Shown: piece after piece, positions 56,608 through 64,000 of the stretch | How the letters are laid out: every line of letters starts with the position of its first letter | Numbering within the stretch: the stretch's first letter is position 1 | NCBI RefSeq assembly: GCF_958298935.1 | Contig: NC_084922.1 | Location: forward strand, 5,644,501-5,708,500 | DNA: 64,000 bases | Source: Phragmites australis | Lineage: Eukaryota; Streptophyta; Magnoliopsida; Poales; Poaceae | Direction of reading: 5' to 3' | Notes under the pieces: model-generated | The model's input: the letters and a program-made list of their open reading frames with translations, nothing else | Databases searched by the model: none | What the model was told of the DNA's origin: nothing | Position numbers and translations under genes: made by a program

Positions 56608-59600
56608 ATGCAGACCCGAGCCAAGGCCGGCATCGTCAAGCCAATGAACATGCTTAATCTGTCCGCCTCCCTCGATATTGTCTCTCCCATTCTGAAGACT
56701 TATCACGGGGCCCTAAACGATCCGAACTGGTACCATGCCATGCATGAGGAGTATCGCGCCCTCATTGACAATGCTGTGTGGACCCTTGTTCCATGTCCTT
56801 CTGGTTCCAATGTTAGGTAAATGGGTTTTCAAGCACAAGTACAACTTCGATGGGTCTCTCGCTCGCTACAAAGCTCGTTGGATTGTCTGTGGCTATTCTC
56901 AACAACCTGGTGTTAACTTTGATGAGACCTTTAGTTCGGTTGTCAAATCATCCACTATACTTATGGTTCTCACACTTGCAGCTTCCCGCCACTGGCTGAT
57001 ACATTAGCTTGACGTGAAGAATGCTTCTTTACATTGACATCTTGATGAAACAGTGTATTGTCAGCAACCTTCTAGGTTTGAGGATTCTACTCACCCTAAC
57101 TATGTACGTCTTCTCCAGAAGTCACTCTATGGCCTCAAGCACGCACCCCATGTATGGTACCAGTGTTTTGCCACCTTTATTTGGACTATTGGTTTTCTTC
57201 CATCAGCATGTCCTTGTTTGTCCTTCATCGGGGTCAGGAGCTTGCATACTGTCGGTGACACAGGAACCAGGGGTCCCCGAGTCCCAAGGATAGAACAGCA
57301 GAGTGCCACGTGACGCCATCCCTTGGGGGTTATTTCTCCGAGGTACGAGAAGACCAAATTCCGGGAGAGGGTGCTCGGGGCCAAACAGTGGTCCATGAGT
57401 TCCCCGATGACCCGAGAAGACCAAGTACCGGGAAGAGGGTGCTCGGGGCCATGCACAGTGGTCCCCGAGCACCCAAGTTCCCCGATGACAAGAAAAGCCA
57501 AGTTCCGGGAGAGAGTGCTCGGGGGCCGCGAACAGTGGCCCCCGAGCACTCGGTTCCCCGAGGACCCAAACAGTCAGTTCCGGGTGAGAGTGCTCGGGAC
57601 CGTGAATGGTAACCCCCGAGCACTCGGTTCCCCGAGGACCCAAACAATCAGTTCCGGGAGAGAGTGCTCAGGGCTGTGAACAGTGGTCCCCTAGCACTCG
57701 ATTTCCCCGAGGACCCGAACAGTAAGTTCCGGGAGAGAGTGCTCGGGGCCGTGAACAGTTGCCCCCGAGCACTCGGTTCCCCGAGGACCAAGAGAGGGCA
57801 TATCCGGGAGAGAGTGCTCGAGGCTGCGAGCAGTAACCCCCGAGCACTCACAGTTTCCCGAGAGCCTGAGAAGTCCTTCGCCGGTGGTCCCTACAGAGGC
57901 CCAGCGGTGAGGTGTCAACTAGTGAGAGGCCCGATGCCGCATTTAAGAGGGTGCATGGCCTGTCACTTCCAACCACTCCCCTCACGCCTGCTGTCAGTCC
58001 CTGCCATGGCCTGGCAGGGAGGCGTGAGGACATTTAATGCACAGGTCACATCGCGCATCATCCGGCACGCCTCAGGATAACGTCGCAGAGCTCGAGGCGC
58101 ATCGCCTGCCGCCTTGCTGTGTCAGGCTTGCTCTGACCGGGCGGGCACGCCGGGCTGCTCGGTGGCTGCCCGGTGGGCCCTCCTTGCGGCGCCCGTTGAA
58201 AAGCGACATGATGACGAACAAGACCGAACGGGGGCGCATTTTCAACCCCCCCCCTCACTTCACGCAGTAGCCCATGATGGTTGCTTTCCATTTATGGTGC
58301 ATTGGAACTCACGCCATCCTTTCTGGGCACGCTACCGCCCCGGCGGGTATATAAGCGGGGCGGGCTCCCCGGAGAAAGGCAGTGGAGATCGAGACGACCG
58401 AGATCAAGTCCTGCACACAGCCAAGAACCGACGACCAACTCCGAAGAACAAGAAGATCTAGACTTAGACAAATATTCTTGTAACCCAGCAGATACTCAGA
58501 GAAACATTCTCAGAGCATACACACAGGAGTAGGGTGTTATGCTCAGTGCGGCACGAACCTGTCTAAAAATCCTCTGGGCATTTACTCCTTCCGGCATCCG
58601 ATCATTCCACCTCCACTTGCATCTCATTTACTCCCATTTATTTCACCTACGAAGCGGGTTCAGAATCATCCCCCTGGCCGAATCTCAAATGGGGTCCCTC
58701 TGGATCCCCGCTTGAGGAGTTCACCCTCCGACACATACCTTTTGCTTTATGTTGGTGACATTGTTTTCATTGCTTCGTCAACTGCACTTCTTGTAGATAT
58801 TACCTCTTTGATTCACCGTGAGTTTGCTATGACTGATCTTGGCGCCCTCCATTACTTCTTCAACATATCAGTTCAGTGTACTCAGGGCGATATTTTTCTG
58901 TCACAACTACAATATGCCGTCGATCTTCTCCAACAAGCTAGTATGGCCGATTGTCACCCCTTGGTAACCCCGATAGACACCAAAGGGAAACTCTCGGTAG
59001 AGGATGGACTTCTAGTGGCTGATCCTACAGAATACCACAGTCTCGCAGGCACTCTTCAATACCTCACATTGACGCGCCCAGACTTATGTTATGTTGTTCA
59101 GCAGGTGTGTCTCTTCATACATGCGCCCCGTGAGCCTCACCTTGCCCTCATCAAGCGCATTCTTCTGTACGTCAAGGGCACCATGGATTTCGGCATCCAG
59201 TTACGCCCTGCTACCTCTACAGACCTCCAACATACTCTAATGTGGATTGGGCCGGTTGCCTCGACTCACGACACTCCACATCAGGCTAATGTGTCTACCT
59301 CGGTGATACACTCATCTCCTGGTCCTCTAAGCACCAAACGACCATTTCGCGCTCTAGTGCTGAGGTGTTGCACACATTGTGGCTGAAATGTTGTTGGCTT
59401 CGTCAACTTCTCCAGGAGTTCCATGTCTCAGTTTCCAAGGCTACCGTGGTTTTCTACGATAATGTCAGTTATGTCTACATGTCACCGAACCTCATTTAGC
59501 ACAGACGCACCAGACACATCGAGATCGATATTCACTTCGTTTGTGAAAAGGTTGCTCTCAGTGAGGTGCGCGTACTTCATGTTCCCTCGAGTCAGCAGTT

Positions 59601-59640
59601 CGCCGTCGTCATGATCAAGGGTCTTCGAATACAGTTATTC
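56608..59640 (+). pseudogene. Copia reverse transcriptase and RNase H remnant, split by a solo LTR
   Basis: The N-terminal RT reads DPNWYHAMHEEYRALIDNAV, then KWVFKHKYNFDGSLARYKAR and FDETFSSVVKSSTI. The right piece resumes after the solo LTR with YLLLYVGDIVF, where the copia catalytic box is normally YVDD; the first aspartate is replaced by glycine. It continues MTDLGALHYFF, SLAGTLQYLTLTRPDLCYVV and the RNase H motif SRSSAEV. Stops are present near 57006 and in the RNase H part. Confidence 0.85.
57250..58733 (+). mobile_element. Solo LTR (gypsy-like) with TSD CATAC inside copia RT
   Basis: It is 1,484 bp, from TGTCGG to CCGACA, flanked by a perfect CATAC at 57245-57249 and 58734-58738. It holds about seven GC-rich tandem units of roughly 60-70 bp (57345-57855), each with GTGCTCGGGG and CCCCGAGCAC arms. 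A TATA-like 'gtatataagcggggc' near 58348 and AATAAA-poor downstream sequence fit an LTR. No internal region is present. It is the same family as 4504-5984, and the copia frame resumes on its far side. Confidence 0.93.
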
Positions 59641-59696
59641 TAGGATTTTCGCTCCAATCTCGGCATTTAGGAGCCTTACGCTTTGACTACAGGGGT

Positions 59697-59758
59697 TGTA
59701 ACGTACATACTTAGCGATATTTTCTACCTTGTAATCAGGTATTGATACCTCCATAAAT

Positions 59759-59793
<35 letters not shown>

Positions 59794-60260
59794 ACACCTA
59801 TTCTATACTCCTAGGAGTATGTACTCTCACATGCAATATACCACCTAAACAAACACTTTATACTCTTTTATCATTTTTAGTATACTCTAATACTAATTCT
59901 AAGATACACCAATATGAGTTGTATGAAAAAATTCAATGTTAGCCTTTTATTTTTGCTATATACTCTTTTTTATACATAAAAGAAGTATATACGCAAATTA
60001 TGATAAAAAAAACATCGAAATTCATAAAAATTTTCGTGGGATTTGTATTGTAGTATCTTATAATTACTAATGAAGTATATTTAAAGTGATAAAGAAGTAT
60101 AATACACGTGTAAAAGTGGTATATAAGAGGTGGGAGTACATACACCCAGGAGTACATACTAGTTTTCCTATATATATATATATATATATATATGAGCTAA
60201 TGGAAGCCGTACAGTATGTGTTGTGTTTTCCCAAAACTCTCTCTCCTTTTCTGGTTTTCA
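59697..60260 (+). repeat. 3' LTR of the copia element
   Basis: It is 564 bp, from TGTAACG to TTTTCA, preceded by a weak purine tract (ACAGGGG). TA tracts are at 59762-59791 (30 bp) and about 60169-60193. It ends 327 bp before the HSP20 ATG, so a promoter within it could affect that gene. Confidence 0.9.
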
Positions 60261-60467
60261 GTTCACACACTGAGGCGAACGTGTCATTAAGCGGCGGATG
60301 GCGAGGCGACGGCGGATCGCGGCTGTCGATCGGGTGGGAAGAAGAGCCATGCAACCTGCAGCGTTTTTCTCCGTCGAGCTCTCGAGATCGCGCGATAGTC
60401 CAGCTGCAGATTTACCAGATTGACCCGTTCACACCACTAGTGCAGCAGTACACCCTCCAGCTGTCCA

Positions 60468-60473
60468 TATATA
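60468..60473 (+). promoter_or_regulatory. TATA box of HSP20
   Basis: TATATA lies 120 bp before the ATG, in sequence that belonged to the gene before the copia insertion. No perfect nGAAnnTTCnnGAAn heat-shock element was found between 60266 and the start. Confidence 0.6.
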
Positions 60474-60587
60474 GCCGTGCCAGGCCGTGAGCCAAGCAGC
60501 AGCTCCAAGCAAGTACACTTGAAGCTAGCTGTAGCATTAGGTTGCGTTGATACTGGCAATAACGCCTCGAGAAGCTAGTTAGCGAGG

Positions 60588-61049
60588 ATGTCTCTGGTAA
60601 GGCTCTTCGACACGCTGGCCATGAACACATGGAAGAACCCCTTCAGCATCTTCGGCACGACGGTGGCCGCCGACGCCCGGGTGGCCAGCGACACGTCGGC
60701 GTTCGCCAACACCTGCATCGAGAGCCGGGACACGGCGGGCGCGTACGTGTTCAGCGCCGCGCTGCCCCCCGGCGTGAAGAAGGAGGAGGTGAAGGTGGAG
60801 GTGGACGAGGGCAACGTGCTGGTCATCACCGGCGAGCGCAGCGTGCGGAGGGAGGAGAGGAGCGACAGGTGGCACCACATCGAGCGCAGCTGCGCCACCT
60901 TCCTCGGCAGGTTCCACCTGCCGGAGGACGCCGCGGTGGACGACGTCAGGGCGGCCATGGACGCCGGCATGCTCACGGTCACCGTGCCCAAGGTGGGCAC
61001 CACCGCCGAGAAGCCCGAGGCGAAGGCCATCGAGGGCAGCCCCTGCTGA
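60588..61049 (+). CDS. Cytosolic class I-like small heat-shock protein (HSP20)
   Basis: An intronless ORF of 153 codons starts [15 protein letters not shown]. The alpha-crystallin domain spans about residues 46-136: [20 protein letters not shown] (consensus region II), [32 protein letters not shown] and the consensus region I motif [10 protein letters not shown]. Such proteins are ATP-independent chaperones that form 12-mers or larger and hold unfolding proteins during heat stress. The tail (KAIEGSPC) carries only part of the usual I-x-I(S)G anchor, which may weaken oligomer contacts. It is the only intact HSP20 in the window; two paralogues near 39 and 45 kb are broken. A copia element inserted just upstream. 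Confidence 0.93.
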   Translation: MSLVRLFDTLAMNTWKNPFSIFGTTVAADARVASDTSAFANTCIESRDTAGAYVFSAALPPGVKKEEVKVEVDEGNVLVITGERSVRREERSDRWHHIERSCATFLGRFHLPEDAAVDDVRAAMDAGMLTVTVPKVGTTAEKPEAKAIEGSPC

Positions 61050-61332
61050 TGCCGGAGAGGCTCAGTTCCTCGGCCGGACTCTTGATGAAGGAACAGTACC
61101 ACCGGTCCACAGAGCGTAGGGTGACTGAGATCAGCCGTGCGTCCTGCTTTCAACTTTTCTTTTTTTTAAAACGAAACAGAGAGAAGGTAAAAATATATAA
61201 GAGCAAAATAAAAAAGAAGGTCGTGACCAAAACACATGGTTACTCTTCACGGCCTAAGCGCCGTGCTCTTGCTAAAATCCATGCTCTCCCCTCTTTCTTA
61301 ATTTTCTGTACAAGAATATACGCAGTTAACCC

Positions 61333-62140
61333 CTATATTAAAAATACGTACATTTCTCTCCTTACATACCTCCCCGAACACAAGAATAATAAGGCTTCGC
61401 AGGCCGTCAACTTTTCTGTTGCTTGAGCTCTGGCGGTCCACCACTGATGAGAGGTTTCACTGGGCTTCAACTCTTGTGGTTTAACTAACGGTTGCGAGAT
61501 CCAAGCTGCTATGAGTTTACAAATTATCTTGGTGTATCTACATTCTTCAAGGAGGTGATGTAATATTTCTAACGAGCATCTGCAAAGCGGACAGTGAGTA
61601 TTGTTGGTCCTTCCTCTCACCGCAAGCCTATCCGATGTCCACAACTAGTTTTGAACTGCTGGTAAAATTTGCATCGCGGCAGTGCCCGTGTCTTTCAGAT
61701 CAAGAGATCGTAGTTTGTGTCCATGGCTCCAAGGAGTTGAGCTTTGTAAGCCGAGTTTGCCGTACACTCATCATGTTCCGAGAATTTCCATGTAATATTG
61801 TCCGAGGTGCCCGGTAGAAGTTAAATTTGCTGCACAACCCTCCATAGCTTTACCAGCTCCGGAATACGCCAGCCGTTAGATTCGCTTGGAAATTGAGGTC
61901 AAAATCCAAGCGTTGTTATGCAGGGCTATCTTGATTGTTCTGTTTTTTTGTCTTGGATAAATAAAAAACCAGGGGTGCCACGTCCTGTGGTGTGCCCCTG
62001 CAACCATGCTGAGTGCCAGAAGGACACCCTATCGCCACTTCCGATCGATAGTTTCAACTTTTCGTACCTGGTTTGTCTTTGGTGTGATCGAGCTGCCTGA
62101 ATGTAAGATGACGAAGAAGAAAAATTCCAAAAAATTCCAT
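61333..62140 (-). mobile_element. LINE fragment (post-RT region and zf-RVT)
   Basis: On the minus strand, right to left: IGSGDRVSFWHSAWLQG (the GxGxxVSFWxDxWL motif after RT), RIPELVKLWRVVQQI, SDNITWKFSEHDEC and SAYKAQLLGAMDT, then WTSDRLAVRG, HCPLCRCSLEILHHLLEEC (zinc cluster) and the WWTARAQ tail. The middle is frame-shifted with stops. It lies about 280 bp downstream of HSP20 and opposes it. Confidence 0.82.
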
Positions 62141-62149
62141 GCACTGTGT

Positions 62150-63660
62150 ATTTGTTCTATCTTTTGTGCGTTGTAAATGAAGAGCAAGCTAAGCTGGAAT
62201 CTGGTATATGTCTCTATTAATTTCTTGGTGTCGTGCAAGTGCAGTTTCTTGAACTGAAAATCACAAGCCTTTCACGCGAAAATGATTGGAGCAAATATCG
62301 GGATTGTGAGAGCGCCGGTTGGTCCTGTACGGTCATAATTGTCTTGCGACTGGCGGCGCTTCGCTGTTGAAGAAGGGGCAAGCGATAGTAACTAGAAGTT
62401 CAGAGCGGTATTGCCGCGCGGGTCACGCCGCCGTGTACCGTATAGTTGCTGTCTTCCGTTATCCAATACAGATAAAAGCTCTCTATAAGTTTTGTTCAAA
62501 TACCTATTACATAAGCATCGAATTTGATCAATTTATATTTGTAATCATATGCAGAAAGAATATTGACAATGTACTGAAAAAAATTTCACCACAAACGGTT
62601 AATTGGTAAGAATGAAGCATATACGCCCCAGTCAAATAGAATATAATGCCAAACAGTAAATGGATGGCAATGAATTACATAACTTGGGGGAAAGTACTGC
62701 AATCCTGCACTGAAAAATATTATGTGTTCTGACAGATGTGTTGTAAAGTAACAGGAAAAAAAAATTATAATGACGCTACATAGATATCATAAAGATCTTC
62801 ACAGTATATTCTGCAGCATAAAAAATGTATGGTCACAGAACGAACACTACACTTCTTCACAAATAAAGTATCATTATTGAACAAGTGACTGCAGTGTTCC
62901 ATACTATCTTTACTGTTATGCCTTTGACTCTTTTTGTCCAGATACCTGCAAAATTCAAATCCTGTCATTAACGCTTTTTATGTATTAGCTTCAGTATGAT
63001 CATCGGGTTAAAGATAGAAGCACGATGAATAATAGGACATAAGCAAGTAGAAAACCGCTGTTGAAGAAAACAGTGATCATGGAAAAATTTTGGTACTGAA
63101 CTACTATAGTAAAAGAAAAAAATTCACTGTACAAGCCTTACCCCTGAGAATAGGAAATCAAGTAATAGCTTTGTAATAGAAAACAAGGATCGCTGGATCC
63201 ATTAATAATTTGTCGATGTAATAGGAAATCAAGTAAGTTTTAACAAATTTTTGCAGTGCTCATTGTAATATAATGAGAATGGTCTTTTGCTTGGTGACCA
63301 GCTTAAACCCTACTAAATGAATACTTCAGTTCAACAATATTTGTAAATGTAGAAAAGATCAACATCACATTATGAATCAGGATTTATCGACAACTTATAG
63401 TAGTAAATCTGTTCGCGCTAAGATTTTCTTTTGGCTATGCAGAATTTAATTATGTTGCCGATTGTGTAACTTCAATCATTTTGTAGGATGAAGATTTATA
63501 TACATTTTTTTTTCTCATTTTGCATCTCCTTTCAATTTCATATTCCTAATTCTTGCTTGCGGAGTTGAAATAATTTGTGACTACAAAATTGGATATAGCT
63601 TAGGTTATACTTTTATTGGTATGTTTCATCCCTACAAAACTTCTTACTATGTTGAAATGG
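62150..63660. other. AT-rich non-coding stretch
   Basis: The stretch looks intron-like or intergenic: T-rich runs, short ORFs without motifs, and a near repeat of 'ataggaaatcaagtaa' at 63149 and 63220. Nothing is recognised. Confidence 0.45.
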
Positions 63661-63676
63661 CAACTCATTTTGTTCT

Positions 63677-63871
63677 ATGTGGTTGCAGAGCAAGATGCTG
63701 CAAATACTAACAGACTACAAGCTATTTGAGCTGAAGGGCTGTGTCACTGCCATACATGAGTTGCAACTCAATCGGAAAGGTTCATCAACCACACATGATT
63801 TTGCTGTGCCAAGATCCAAGGAGAAACCAGAATTTCACATTGTGGTCAAGACTCAAGATTGTTATGGATAG
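63677..63871 (+). CDS. Possible exon or ORF of unknown function
   Basis: An open stretch of about 60 codons follows a good splice acceptor ('ttctatgtggttgcag' then AGCAAG at 63691). It reads SKMLQILTDYKLFELKGC, HELQLNRKGSSTTHD and KPEFHIVVKTQDC before a stop. The codon use looks protein-like, but I do not recognise the family. It could be a 3' exon of a gene with upstream exons in the AT-rich region, or a retained fragment. Confidence 0.25.
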   Translation: MWLQSKMLQILTDYKLFELKGCVTAIHELQLNRKGSSTTHDFAVPRSKEKPEFHIVVKTQDCYG

Positions 63872-64000
63872 AATTATCTTTGATTTTAGTTAATAGAATA
63901 CCAAGAGTATATTTGATATGGGTTATAGTGACGAATAAACTAAACTGAAGATGAGCTCTTATTTATATTTATGGCTTCCTGTATCAAACCACAGATCATC

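Larger units (their letters stand above)
53075..60260 (+). mobile_element. Ty1/copia retrotransposon with both LTRs and TSD GTTCA
   Basis: 5' LTR 53075-53729 and 3' LTR 59697-60260 are homologous, and the flanks GTTCA (53070-53074, 60261-60265) are a perfect TSD. A tRNA-Met type primer site TGGTATCAG follows the 5' LTR at 53730. Domains in order are gag, protease, gag-pre-integrase, integrase, RT and RNase H, the copia order. Many stops and frameshifts make it non-autonomous. A gypsy solo LTR (57250-58733) interrupts RT. Without that insert the element is about 5.7 kb. It landed about 330 bp upstream of the HSP20 start codon, in the same orientation. Confidence 0.92.

Noticed and set aside
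60266..60588. Heat-shock element upstream of HSP20
   Set aside because: Only partial GAA/TTC arrays such as GGAAGAAGAG were seen; no run of three alternating units.
60629..61426. 265-codon ORF overlapping HSP20 in another frame
   Set aside because: Arg/Gly/His-rich shadow of the HSP20 gene; the alpha-crystallin frame is the real one.

Overview
The window is plant nuclear DNA from a grass (Poaceae), probably a large and repeat-rich genome. The evidence is spliced genes with GC-rich exons in AT-rich surroundings, grass-type families (CBP60, a tandem pair of GH10 xylanases, class I small heat-shock proteins, an EF-hand CML), and dense LTR retrotransposons, LINEs, SINEs, MULEs and MITEs. I cannot name the species from sequence alone.

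Layout. 1-6.9 kb: a decayed Ty3/gypsy element of Tat type on the minus strand, with a solo LTR in its gag. 7.5-8.7 kb: an AT-rich repeat. 12.3-14.8 kb: a seven-exon CBP60-type calmodulin-binding protein gene (+). 16.3-18.9 and 26.5-29.1 kb: two paralogous GH10 endo-xylanase genes (-), both starting with a 15-nt micro-exon. Between them lie a 2.1-kb retroposon with a 15-bp target-site duplication (TSD), a LINE fragment and an LTR. 30.7-32.2 kb: a MULE with long terminal inverted repeats (TIRs), a 9-bp TSD and a smaller MULE-type MITE inside one TIR. 32.2-35.1 kb: a LINE (-) split by a SINE and by another retroposon. 35.7-37.9 kb: copia ruins. 38.0-45.7 kb: two copies of a CML/HSP20 neighbourhood, one reduced to an HSP20 pseudogene with a hAT-like insertion, the other with an intact CML gene and a frameshifted HSP20. 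Between them are a foldback element and a Pack-MULE-like region carrying a piece of a membrane steroid-binding protein gene. 46.2-48.1 kb: a LINE (+). 50.1-52.5 kb: an internally deleted copia. 53.1-60.3 kb: a copia with both LTRs and a TSD, holding a solo gypsy LTR. 60.6-61.05 kb: an intact HSP20 gene. 61.3-62.1 kb: a LINE fragment (-). The rest shows nothing I recognise.

The host genes do not form one pathway. CBP60, CML and HSP20 fit calcium and stress responses; the GH10 pair fits arabinoxylan breakdown in grass cell walls. I found no clear case for a new molecular system. The most informative signals are the exactly bounded nested insertions, the exon-intron difference between the two xylanases, and the duplicated, decaying CML/HSP20 module.

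All calls come from reading the sequence. No alignment or database search was run.
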